A DNA stretch of 12,275 bases from an uncultured Fimbriimonadales bacterium (GCA_937934465.1 CALGZO010000051.1:1-12275), one strand, 5' to 3'; shown: positions 1-7,801, numbered from the stretch's first letter. Program-made: numbers and translations. Notes: generated from the letters alone by a model not told the origin.

Positions 1-918
1 CGAGTCGCGATTCTCGATATACTTGCCCACCAGCGCGATGCGGCATCGGTGGCTCGGACGCTTGATACGCTCCACGATTCGTTCCCACTCTGTCAGGTCG
101 GGCGCCGTGTCGGGCAGTCCCAGTCGGCGCAGGGTCAGCCGTGCCAGCCCCGCCTGCTCAAAAAGCAGCGGAATCTCATAAATCGTCTCCACATCGAGCG
201 ATTCGATGACCGCGTTTTGCGCCACATCGGTAAACAGGGAGATTTTGGCGCGGACCTCCTCCGGCAACGGAACGCGCGTGCGGCAGATGAGCACATCGGG
301 CGTGATACCAATCTCGCGCAACTTAATCACGCTGTGCTGAGTCGGTTTGGTTTTAATCTCGTCCCAGCGTCCGACGGTCGGGATCAGCGTGACATGCACA
401 TACATCACATTTTCCGCGCCTGCGTCTTTGCGGAATTGGCGGATGGCTTCCAGAAAGGGCAGGCTTTCGATGTCGCCGACCGTGCCGCCGATTTCGGCAA
501 TCACAATCTCGGCGTTCTGCTCGCGCCCCACACGGCGGATATGCTCCTTGATTTCGTCTGTGATGTGGGGGATGACCTGCACGGTTGCGCCGAGATAGTC
601 GCCCCGCCGCTCTTTGTCGATCACGGACTTGTAGATGCGCCCTGTGGTGACATTCGAGTGGCGCGTGCAGTTCACATCCAAGAAGCGTTCGTAGTGCCCC
701 AAGTCCAAGTCGGTCTCTGCGCCGTCGTCGGTCACGAACACTTCGCCGTGTTGGTAGGGGTTCATCGTGCCTGCGTCGACATTGATGTAGGGGTCCATTT
801 TGAGGGGGGCGACGGTGTAGCCCCTGCTACGCAGGAGCCTGCCCAGACTTGCGGCGGCGATGCCCTTGCCAATCGAGCTGACTACGCCGCCCGTGACGAA
901 GATATATTTTGTGGACAC
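1..918 (-). CDS. pyrG: CTP synthase, N-terminal 306 codons (partial, runs off the left edge)
   Basis: CTP synthase makes CTP from UTP, ATP and glutamine in the cytoplasm, the last step of de novo pyrimidine nucleotide synthesis. The visible part holds the whole synthetase (amidoligase) domain, about residues 1-267, and the start of the glutaminase domain; the catalytic Cys-His-Glu triad lies outside the window. Family motifs seen are YIFVTGGVVSSIGKG (residues 5-19, with the nucleotide-binding Lys18), Lys40, DPYINVD (42-48), GAETDLDLGH (66-75, with Asp72) and EIGGTVGDIES (142-152, with the Mg-binding Glu). Full-length enzymes have about 535-550 residues, so roughly 230 are missing. The start is GTG at 918-916, with GGAGG at 931-927, 8 nt upstream. 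It lies 41 bp behind the DUF6807 gene on the same strand and is probably cotranscribed. Identity is very secure. Confidence 0.97.
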   Translation of the reverse strand, partial: MSTKYIFVTGGVVSSIGKGIAAASLGRLLRSRGYTVAPLKMDPYINVDAGTMNPYQHGEVFVTDDGAETDLDLGHYERFLDVNCTRHSNVTTGRIYKSVIDKERRGDYLGATVQVIPHITDEIKEHIRRVGREQNAEIVIAEIGGTVGDIESLPFLEAIRQFRKDAGAENVMYVHVTLIPTVGRWDEIKTKPTQHSVIKLREIGITPDVLICRTRVPLPEEVRAKISLFTDVAQNAVIESLDVETIYEIPLLFEQAGLARLTLRRLGLPDTAPDLTEWERIVERIKRPSHRCRIALVGKYIENRDS

Positions 919-959
919 GCGCGTTGCCTCCTTCAGCGACGGCGATAGTGTACCCCACG

Positions 960-2087
960 CTACGGGCGGAAGACGATTCGGGGCGCGTGGCGGTATGCCT
1001 CATACTGTTCTGCGACGCCTGCTTGCTCGGTGCGGGCTTTATGCAGCCACAGGCGGTAGCGGAAGGTAAGCGTGTCGCCTTTCTTGAGGGTATGGTCGCC
1101 CTCGCCTTTGGGCGTTCCCGCAACGAAGTCGTGGACGCCGAACGGGTTCGCGGCGAACAGTCCGTAGTCGCGCACATGCCAGTAGGTGGGGTGGCGCAGG
1201 TTCGCTGGGTGGTCGAAAATCGCCACGCCGACCACCTCGCCTTCCAGCAGCCCTGTGTAGTCGCACCAAGGGGCGCGTTTGCCCCATGCGTCGCGGTCGC
1301 GCTGCCCGGCGGCGTTCACAATCTGCCCGCCCGCGTTGCGCGTGACCTCCATGCTGCTGGCGACGCGCACGCCGAATGTGCCCTCCTTCGTGTCGCCGAA
1401 CTTCACATCCATCTCCAGCGCAGTGAGCGACACGATGTAGTCCAGCCAGCGCGAGTCGGGCGCGTGGTAGCAGATAATCTCGGTGCGCTCGCCCAGAATC
1501 GGCTTGCCGTCGGGCGTCCGCCACTCGTTGCGCGCCGCCCAACGCGCCAGCACAGGTCCCGACTCGATCGTCTCCAGCGCAAGGTGCACGATTGAACCGC
1601 GATTATTTCCCTCTGTCCAGAAATCGACGCCGTTCACCTCGCCGTGGGTGAACCAGATGGAGCGGTGGTGGGGGTGGTCGGTGGTTTCGCCTGCGACGCG
1701 CTGCATGGGGAAGTGGCGCGTGATGGGTTTCTCGGTGGGTCCCATCACGGGGTAGAGGTAGGGCTTCGGCGCGCCGCGAAACACATAGGCGGTGAACGGC
1801 TTGCCCTGATAGCGGATTTGGAGCGCGTTCTCGGTTTGCGTGTGCTGGTAGCCCTCTGTAGGGCGCGGGTGTGGGCGCAGGGTGTAGAGCTTGGTTTTAC
1901 CGCGCGGCAGGTCGGGTTCAATCCACACGATGTAGCGTTTGCCGTCGACGCGCGCCAGTTGCGCGGGGATGAAGTGTGCGCCGTGTTGCAGCGCGAGCGG
2001 TTCGCGCGGCGGCGCGCCGCCGCGCCACTCCATCCAGAGGGGGGCGTGCTGGTAGCTCGCCGCCGTCGCCTGCACCGTGATACGCAC
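960..2087 (-). CDS. DUF6807 ('PmoA family') protein
   Basis: This 375-residue soluble protein belongs to the family called 'methane oxygenase PmoA' in Pfam, now DUF6807. The clearest signature is the His-rich block DHPHHRSIWF (residues 137-146) followed by THGEVNGVDFW (147-157). It has no membrane helices and is not a subunit of particulate methane monooxygenase, so the family name misleads. Its biochemical role is unknown; in other bacteria such genes often sit near sugar-metabolism genes. I chose GTG at 2087-2085 because AGGAGGAG lies 9-11 nt upstream (2104-2097). GTG at 2114 and ATG at 2111 or 2108 are in frame but have no Shine-Dalgarno sequence, and a TATAAT ends only 3 nt before 2114. 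It sits between metE and pyrG, probably in one operon; no functional link to either is evident. Family assignment is good, function is not known. Confidence 0.85.
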   Translation of the reverse strand: MRITVQATAASYQHAPLWMEWRGGAPPREPLALQHGAHFIPAQLARVDGKRYIVWIEPDLPRGKTKLYTLRPHPRPTEGYQHTQTENALQIRYQGKPFTAYVFRGAPKPYLYPVMGPTEKPITRHFPMQRVAGETTDHPHHRSIWFTHGEVNGVDFWTEGNNRGSIVHLALETIESGPVLARWAARNEWRTPDGKPILGERTEIICYHAPDSRWLDYIVSLTALEMDVKFGDTKEGTFGVRVASSMEVTRNAGGQIVNAAGQRDRDAWGKRAPWCDYTGLLEGEVVGVAIFDHPANLRHPTYWHVRDYGLFAANPFGVHDFVAGTPKGEGDHTLKKGDTLTFRYRLWLHKARTEQAGVAEQYEAYRHAPRIVFRP

Positions 2088-2117
2088 GGGGTCGGTCTCC
2101 TCCTGCATCATCACGCG

Positions 2118-2123
2118 ATTATA
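2118..2123 (-). promoter_or_regulatory. Possible -10 box ahead of the DUF6807 gene
   Basis: A perfect TATAAT on the minus strand (2123-2118) lies in the metE-DUF6807 gap. No good -35 is present 16-18 bp upstream (GGGTAT at 17). Transcription would start near 2111, which fits translation from the GTG at 2087 rather than from the upstream in-frame codons. It may be an internal promoter that uncouples the DUF6807 gene and pyrG from metE; the evidence is weak without a -35. Confidence 0.35.
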
Positions 2124-2151
2124 CCTTGCTTCGCCGTTGAATACCCGAAGG

Positions 2152-4449
2152 CTACGACGCGCCGTATTTCGCCCGAAGATTGCGCGCCGCCTGCACCATA
2201 TGCTTCAGCGCGGGCACGACCTCGTCCCACTTGCGCGTTTTCAGACCGCAGTCGGGGTTCACCCAGAACTGCTCGTTCGGGAAGACGCGGATTGCCCGTT
2301 CCATCACGGTCTCGATAGATTCCACGCTGGGGATGGCAGGGGTATGCACATCGAACACGCCGGGACCGATTTGCCGCGCGTAGTTATAGTGTTCGAACGC
2401 GCTGATGACCTCGCCTTTGGCGCGTGCGGCTTCCATCGTGATGACATCGGCGTCCATCCAGTCGATGTAGTGCAGCACGGCGTTGAACTCGGAGTAGCAC
2501 ATGTGGGTATGCACTTGGGTTTCGGGTTTGGCGCGAGCGGCGAGTTTGAACGCCTGCGCCGCCCAGCGGAAGTAGGCGTCCCAATCGGCGCGTTTGAGCG
2601 GCGCTTTCTCGCGGTAGGCAGGCTCGTCGATCTGGATAATCGGGATGCCCGCCGCCTCCAAGTCGCGCACCTCGTCGTTGAGCGCCAGCCCAATCTGATA
2701 AGCGACCTGCTCGATGGGGATGTCCTCGCGCACATAGCTCCACGCAATGATGGTCACAGGTCCTGTGAGCATACCCTTCACGGGTTTTGGCGTGAGCGAC
2801 TGGGCGAAGGCGACCTCTTTGACGGTCATCGGCTCGGTGCGCGCCACATCGCCGTAGATGATGGGCGGTCGGTAGACGCGCGTGCCATACGAGAGCAGCC
2901 AGCCCTGCCCTGTGAAGGCGATGCCCTCCATCTTCTCCGCAAAGAACTCCACCATATCGGTGCGCTCATACTCGCCATGCACCAGCACATCCAGCCCCAG
3001 CTCCTCTTGGAACTGCACCAGCTCGCGGATTTGGTTCTGGATATAGGTCTCGTACTCTTGGGCGGAGATTTTGCCCGTGCGGTAGGCTTGGCGCATCTGA
3101 CGCACTTCGGGCGTCTGCGGGAAGCTGCCGATGGTAGTGGCAGGGAACAAGGGCAGTTTGAGGCGTTCGCGCTGTATCTTGTCGCGCTCTGCGTAGGGCA
3201 GCGCACGCTCGAAGTCTTCTGGCGTGAGGTTCGCCACGCGCTGTTGCACCGCCTGCGAATACCAGTGGTCGGTGGGGTGCTGATAGGCGTTCCATGCGCG
3301 TGTGGCGTCGTTCGCGCCGTCGGTCAGCAGGGTCTTGAGCAATCGCAGCTCTTGCAGTCGCTCTTTGGCGAAGGCGATACGCTCGCGCAGGGCAGGGTCT
3401 AACTGCGTTTCTGGCTCGACGGTGACGGGTAGGTGCGCCAGTGGGGCGGCGTTGGAGAGCCACAGCGTCGCGCCTGTCTGCGCCTGCAGCTGTCGCACGC
3501 GCGTCGCCGTCGCCTCTAAGTCGGTCTTCCACACATTCCGCCCGTCCACCACGCCAGCAATCAGGATTTTATCGCTGGGGAAGCCGTGCTGCGCGAGGTG
3601 GTCGTAGTTGCGCTTGCCATGCACCAAGTCCAGCCCGATGCCCCTGATTGGCAGGTCGTACAGTTGGGGCAGGAAGTCCACGCTATCGTAGTAAGTGAAG
3701 AGCAATATCGGCGCGGTTTGACCCAGCGTGTGGTAGGCGGCGCGTATCGCTTGCACATCGGCTTCAGACACATCCATCGCGAAGGCGGGTTCGTCGATAT
3801 GCACATACGCCGCGCCCGACTCGCTGAGGCTCCGCAAAATCTCGGCGTAGGTGGGCGTGAGCGTTTCCAAGAGCGCGGGCAGCTGCTCTGGCTCCAGCCC
3901 GCGACTGAGGCGCAGGAAAGTGTAGGGTCCAATCAGATAGGGGTAGCCCGTATGGTGTTCCGCATGCATCTGTTGGGGTTTGTTCCAGTGCGTGTGGAAC
4001 TCGGCGTCGCTGACATCGGGCGCGTGGTAGAACATCTCGGTCTCGAACCAGCGGCGCAGGGCGAAGAGCGGTTTGCGCCACCACGCCTTGAACTCACTCA
4101 CGGGCGATAGGCGCGAGACCAGATAGTGATAGTTGGTGTTGAACCACTTGGTCATGGGTAGGGCGTCTGCGCCGCGCGCCAACTCGAAGTAGGCGTTCAG
4201 ATTGGACGGCTCGACAGGGTAGACGCCCAGCATAATCGCTGTGTCGAGCATATTATCGTACAGGGTCAGCTCGCCGACGGGGTAGGCGTCGACGCTCTGC
4301 GCATAGGTCGCAAGGCGCGCACGCTCTAACTCGCGAATCCCCTGACGGAGCTCCGCTTCGCTCACTTTGCCTTGCCAGTAGCCCTCGATAATTTTCTTGA
4401 ATTCACGGTTCTCACCCAAGCGTGGGTAGCCGTAAGCGTAGGTCTGCAT
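2152..4449 (-). CDS. metE: Cobalamin-independent methionine synthase
   Basis: MetE (5-methyltetrahydropteroyltriglutamate-homocysteine methyltransferase) moves a methyl group from a polyglutamylated methyl-folate to homocysteine, the last step of methionine synthesis, in the cytoplasm and without vitamin B12. At 765 residues it is full length (E. coli has 753). It has the family's two halves: an N-terminal domain opening with YGYPRLGENREFKK, and a catalytic C-terminal barrel opening with TTIGSFPQT. The zinc ligands are all visible as His649 and Cys651 (THMCYSEF), Glu673 (ITMEAARAKGE) and Cys734 (NPDCGLKTR). Their spacing (2, 22, 61) equals that of E. coli His641, Cys643, Glu665 and Cys726, so the site should be intact. 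The ATG at 4449-4447 has AAGGAGG 6 nt upstream. Only 19 bp separate it from the upstream lipoprotein gene, so they are probably cotranscribed and there is no room for a riboswitch directly before metE. Confidence 0.98.
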   Translation of the reverse strand: MQTYAYGYPRLGENREFKKIIEGYWQGKVSEAELRQGIRELERARLATYAQSVDAYPVGELTLYDNMLDTAIMLGVYPVEPSNLNAYFELARGADALPMTKWFNTNYHYLVSRLSPVSEFKAWWRKPLFALRRWFETEMFYHAPDVSDAEFHTHWNKPQQMHAEHHTGYPYLIGPYTFLRLSRGLEPEQLPALLETLTPTYAEILRSLSESGAAYVHIDEPAFAMDVSEADVQAIRAAYHTLGQTAPILLFTYYDSVDFLPQLYDLPIRGIGLDLVHGKRNYDHLAQHGFPSDKILIAGVVDGRNVWKTDLEATATRVRQLQAQTGATLWLSNAAPLAHLPVTVEPETQLDPALRERIAFAKERLQELRLLKTLLTDGANDATRAWNAYQHPTDHWYSQAVQQRVANLTPEDFERALPYAERDKIQRERLKLPLFPATTIGSFPQTPEVRQMRQAYRTGKISAQEYETYIQNQIRELVQFQEELGLDVLVHGEYERTDMVEFFAEKMEGIAFTGQGWLLSYGTRVYRPPIIYGDVARTEPMTVKEVAFAQSLTPKPVKGMLTGPVTIIAWSYVREDIPIEQVAYQIGLALNDEVRDLEAAGIPIIQIDEPAYREKAPLKRADWDAYFRWAAQAFKLAARAKPETQVHTHMCYSEFNAVLHYIDWMDADVITMEAARAKGEVISAFEHYNYARQIGPGVFDVHTPAIPSVESIETVMERAIRVFPNEQFWVNPDCGLKTRKWDEVVPALKHMVQAARNLRAKYGAS

Positions 4450-4468
4450 AGTCTGCCTCCTTAATTGG

Positions 4469-4987
4469 TTATTTCTTTTCGCTCCACGAGAGTACGACGC
4501 GCGTTTGATTTTTTTCGCGGGTGGCGGAGATTCCTGCGGTAATCGTGTCGGACTGCCCCAGCACCAACGCTTCCTCGCCCTGTGCGGTCTTCTGTGCCAG
4601 TTTGCGTACTGTCAGCCCGCGTGTGTTGAACTCCGCCTCGTAGAAATCGGATACGGCTTGCAGGGGCGCGTCGCCGACGATTTCCACTTGGATGCCGTTG
4701 AAGCCGTCCGTTTGCGTGCGCAGGGTATTGGTGATTTTGAACCCTTTATAGATGGGGAGTGGGAAGTCGTCGGGCGTCTGGGCAGTTGGCGTGGGTTTCT
4801 GACTGTTCGGGTCGGGCGCAGGTTCGGCTTGCGGGGCAGGCAGGGGCGGTTCCAGCGGCTGGATTGCCGTGCCGCTATCGGGCGGGGGCGAAGCGGCGGT
4901 CTCTTGGGACTGGTTGCTGCAACCCGCGAGCAGCCATATCAGCCCACCAAGCGTCAGCGCGCCCGCTATAACTCTGAATTCTCGCAT
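4469..4987 (-). CDS. Uncharacterised lipoprotein
   Basis: This 172-residue protein starts with a lipoprotein signal peptide: MREF, a hydrophobic stretch and the lipobox LLAGC, with the lipidated cysteine at residue 23. A linker of about 50 residues rich in Pro, Ala, Glu and Gln follows, and then a C-terminal domain of about 100 residues beginning near DDFPLPIYKGF. That domain contains GDAPLQAVSDFYEAEFNTRGL, and reads as a small alternating alpha/beta fold. I do not recognise the family; the 'FPLPIY..GF' and 'DFY...L..RG' pattern occurs in other secreted bacterial lipoproteins of unknown role. The start at 4987-4985 is chosen because it places the signal peptide at the N terminus and has GAGG 6 nt upstream; the frame stays open to 5128 but that extension shows no coding character. 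It is the first gene of the minus-strand cluster, 19 bp before metE. Confidence 0.8.
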   Translation of the reverse strand: MREFRVIAGALTLGGLIWLLAGCSNQSQETAASPPPDSGTAIQPLEPPLPAPQAEPAPDPNSQKPTPTAQTPDDFPLPIYKGFKITNTLRTQTDGFNGIQVEIVGDAPLQAVSDFYEAEFNTRGLTVRKLAQKTAQGEEALVLGQSDTITAGISATREKNQTRVVLSWSEKK

Positions 4988-5074
4988 CGTTTGCCTCACA
5001 GGGCTGTAGGATACCCAACAGGAGCCAAGCAGTGTAATTGGGGGCGTTATGTTGACCGAGTAGCGTGTACTTGA

Positions 5075-5203
5075 TTTGGTGAAAAATCCAGAAGGACGCC
5101 ATATGAGTTCAAGGAAGCGCGTCGTCAAATCAGCGATGAGGAAGTCGCCAAGTACTGCGTTGCATTGAGTCCCTCAAATGTGAAAACGCCGCCAAAGTAT
5201 TGA
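5075..5203 (+). pseudogene. Possible remnant of the 3' end of a lost gene
   Basis: After a stop at 5072-5074 a plus-strand frame is open for 42 codons and ends at TGA 5201-5203. It has no ATG start. The last 32 residues (EFKEARRQISDEEVAKYCVAL, then SPSNVKTPPKY) have a charged, helix-like, protein-like composition. Just upstream, another frame around 5067-5100 reads LDLVKNPEGR, as if a frameshift separated the two. It may be the decayed end of a gene once present here. I recognise no family, and it may be chance. Confidence 0.2.
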
Positions 5204-5226
5204 ATAAATCCTTCATGGCATCGGAG

Positions 5227-5293
5227 ACGCCTCGCTGCGCTCGGCACGGCAAGAGCCAAGCGAAGGCTGTCATTCCGAGCCACAGCGAGGCGT
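5227..5293. repeat. REP-like imperfect inverted repeat
   Basis: ACGCCTCGCTG at 5227-5237 is perfectly complementary to CAGCGAGGCGT at 5283-5293. After a small bulge GCTCGG (5239-5244) pairs with CCGAGC (5275-5280). An inner AGCC/GGCT pair is also possible. The text 'GTCATTCCGAGC...AGCGAGG' resembles short dispersed repeats seen in many bacterial genomes. No open frame spans it. It could be a REP or MITE-type element; only one copy is in this window. Confidence 0.45.
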
Positions 5294-5337
5294 GTTACCT
5301 CCAGTGCCCGCTTTTTTGAACACCCCCTCTGAACCCC

Positions 5338-5367
5338 TTGACACAAGACAGCGAAATCGGGTATTAA
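5338..5367 (+). promoter_or_regulatory. Sigma-70 type promoter of the cytochrome c gene
   Basis: A perfect -35 TTGACA (5338-5343) is followed after 18 bp by TATTAA (5362-5367, four of six matches to TATAAT). The predicted start is near 5374, about 42 nt before the ATG at 5416. The rrn promoters downstream use the same -35 box and the same 18 bp spacing. Confidence 0.6.
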
Positions 5368-5373
5368 TTGTCA

Positions 5374-5401
5374 GTCAACTCATCAGGTCTAATGAGTTGA
5401 C
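5374..5401 (+). promoter_or_regulatory. 10-bp perfect inverted repeat at the predicted transcript start
   Basis: GTCAACTCAT (5374-5383) and ATGAGTTGAC (5392-5401) are exact reverse complements with an 8 nt loop. The repeat starts 6 nt after the -10 box and ends immediately before the AAGGAGG ribosome binding site (5402-5408). It could be a 5'-terminal mRNA hairpin that slows decay or affects translation, or an operator for a dimeric repressor. The sequence alone does not decide. Confidence 0.6.
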
Positions 5402-5415
5402 AAGGAGGCGTGCTT

Positions 5416-5910
5416 ATGCAAATACGATGGAGCTGGTTCAGTTGGAGCGTGCTACTGTTTGCGACGATGATTCTGCTCGGTGCTTGCGGGAATCAGTCTG
5501 CCCCTGCTTCGAACGGCGCATCGGCGTCTGATGGGGTCAAAACCGAAACGCCTGCCCCTACGGACGCTGCCTCGAAGCCTGCTGAAGGCGCAACCGAGAC
5601 CGCCGATGCGGGGCTGGCGGCGAAAGGCCGCTTGGTCTTCCTCAAGAACGGCTGCAACACATGTCACATGGCAGGCAGCAACCAGTTAGGTCCCAGCTTG
5701 TATGGTCTTTACGGTTCCGAAGTCAAGTTGAAAGATGGCTCCACTGTGATTGCCGACGAGGAGTATATTCGCGAGTCGATTGTGGAGCCGACCAAGAAGC
5801 TGGTGGCGGGCTACTCGCCTGTGATGGTGGCGTACAAGCTGCCCGAAGAGGAGTTGGAGCAGCTGGTTGCGTACATCAAATCGCTCAAAGATCAGTCGCC
5901 GAAGAAGTGA
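5416..5910 (+). CDS. Lipid-anchored class I cytochrome c
   Basis: This 164-residue protein has a lipoprotein signal peptide ending in the lipobox LLGAC, with the lipidated Cys24. A linker rich in Ala, Thr, Pro and Glu (about 25-64) follows, then one cytochrome c domain (about 65-160). The haem site is CNTCH (Cys80, Cys83, His84), and the likely axial ligand is Met137 in GYSPVMVAY. The sequence around GPSLYGLYG, DGSTVIADEEYIRES and the C-terminal LVAYIKSLK closely resembles the cytochrome c domain fused to subunit II of caa3-type oxidases, but there is no CuA domain or second membrane helix. It probably carries electrons on the outer face of the membrane to a terminal oxidase; the partner is not in the window. 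The ATG at 5416 has AAGGAGG 7 nt upstream; a GTG at 5410 is too close to that site. It is likely monocistronic, ending 75 bp before the first rrn -35 box. Confidence 0.9.
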   Translation: MQIRWSWFSWSVLLFATMILLGACGNQSAPASNGASASDGVKTETPAPTDAASKPAEGATETADAGLAAKGRLVFLKNGCNTCHMAGSNQLGPSLYGLYGSEVKLKDGSTVIADEEYIRESIVEPTKKLVAGYSPVMVAYKLPEEELEQLVAYIKSLKDQSPKK

Positions 5911-5936
5911 GCGTGCGTTGCGTCGTGCTTAGGCGA

Positions 5937-5979
5937 CCGAATTTTGTTAAATTCGGGGTGAATTTGCCCCGAAAAGGGC
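5937..5979 (+). terminator. Cluster of short hairpins after the cytochrome gene
   Basis: CCGAATTT (5937-5944) pairs with AAATTCGG (5949-5956) around a TGTT loop. Overlapping alternatives are CGGGG (5954-5958) with CCCCG (5967-5971), and GCCC (5966-5969) with GGGC (5976-5979). There is no run of T after any of the stems, so this is not a classical intrinsic terminator. It may end the cytochrome transcript by another route, or may belong to the AT-rich region upstream of rrn P1. Confidence 0.3.
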
Positions 5980-5984
5980 TTAAA

Positions 5985-6017
5985 CCCTTGACAAACCTGT
6001 CAAGGGCATGGTATTAT
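5985..6017 (+). promoter_or_regulatory. rrn promoter P1, with a palindrome on its -35 box
   Basis: TTGACA (5988-5993), 18 bp and TATTAT (6012-6017) form a strong promoter, with a predicted start near 6024. The -35 box lies in a perfect inverted repeat: CCCTTGACA (5985-5993), a 4 nt centre AACC, and TGTCAAGGG (5998-6006). This is a candidate operator, because a dimer bound there would cover the -35 element and half of the spacer. Confidence 0.75.
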
Positions 6018-6022
6018 ATAGT

Positions 6023-6049
6023 CCGCTTCGAGCAAGGGACTCGGAGCGG
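6023..6049 (+). other. Hairpin at the predicted P1 transcript start
   Basis: CCGCTTCGAG (6023-6032) pairs with CTCGGAGCGG (6040-6049), 10 bp with one G:U pair and a 7 nt loop. It starts 5 nt after the P1 -10 box. TACCTTGAAA follows at 6055-6064, an element that recurs after P2. Confidence 0.5.
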
Positions 6050-6096
6050 GAAACTACCTTGAAATCCCAAAAGTGCGTGCAGAGAGGGCGATGCCC

Positions 6097-6126
6097 TTGA
6101 CAAACGCGCCTGGGATGTGGTATAAT
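6097..6126 (+). promoter_or_regulatory. rrn promoter P2
   Basis: Perfect TTGACA (6097-6102) and TATAAT (6121-6126) boxes lie 18 bp apart, with a predicted start near 6133. The 12 bases CCCTTGACAAAC (6094-6105) also occur at P1 (5985-5996), so the two promoters look like duplicated modules. Tandem promoters are common ahead of bacterial rRNA operons. Confidence 0.85.
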
Positions 6127-6132
6127 CAGACT

Positions 6133-6163
6133 CGCCGACGCAACTCATGGGAGTTTGTCGGCG
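6133..6163 (+). other. Hairpin at the predicted P2 transcript start
   Basis: CGCCGAC (6133-6139) pairs with GTCGGCG (6157-6163). Inside it AACTC (6142-6146) pairs with GAGTT (6151-6155) around an ATGG loop. It starts 6 nt after the P2 -10 box, as at the other two promoters here. Confidence 0.5.
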
Positions 6164-6171
6164 TGTGCGTA

Positions 6172-6209
6172 CCTTGAAAACCGGGCAGGTAAGCAGACGC
6201 TTTGCGAGC
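6172..6209 (+). other. 5' strand of the 16S processing stem
   Basis: CCTTGAAAACCGGGCAGGT (6172-6190) pairs with 7817-7835 downstream of 16S over 19 positions, with a single A/C mismatch and a few G:U pairs. The next AAG (6191-6193) pairs with CTT (7814-7816). After a small internal loop GCTTTGCGAGC (6199-6209) pairs with GCTTGCAAAGC (7802-7812). This long stem brackets the 16S gene as the RNase III-type precursor stem does in other bacteria. The CCTTGAAAACC part also resembles boxA-type antiterminator sequences. Confidence 0.75.
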
Positions 6210-6233
6210 TCAGTCAACGATTCGGAAAACGAG

Positions 6234-6247
6234 CCCGCTTCGGCGGG
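6234..6247 (+). other. UUCG-loop hairpin in the 16S leader
   Basis: CCCGC (6234-6238) and GCGGG (6243-6247) close a TTCG tetraloop about 10 nt before the mature 16S 5' end. It is probably part of the precursor fold that sets 5' end maturation. Confidence 0.5.
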
Positions 6248-6257
6248 ACAGAGTTTT

Positions 6258-7783
<1,526 letters not shown>

Positions 7784-7801
7784 AACGGAACACTCTCAAC
7801 G

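Noticed and set aside
49..948. Long plus-strand open frame opposite pyrG
   Set aside because: It is the antisense shadow of a clearly conserved CTP synthase sequence and has no ribosome binding site or recognisable protein features.
2077..3402. 441-codon plus-strand open frame opposite metE
   Set aside because: It is antisense to full-length metE with an intact zinc site. Its length is explained by high GC content and codon bias.
4450..4468. Riboswitch or attenuator directly before metE
   Set aside because: The gap is 19 bp and contains little beyond the ribosome binding site.
4985..5128. Promoter for the minus-strand operon and an N-terminal extension of the lipoprotein to 5128
   Set aside because: Candidates such as TTGACG with CATATG, or TACACT and TATCCT, have poor partners, so none is listed. 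The extension would bury the signal peptide behind 47 residues that look non-coding.
5980..6003. Divergent minus-strand promoter using the second TTGACA of the P1 palindrome
   Set aside because: The position 17 bp away reads AGCCCT, with no resemblance to a -10 box.
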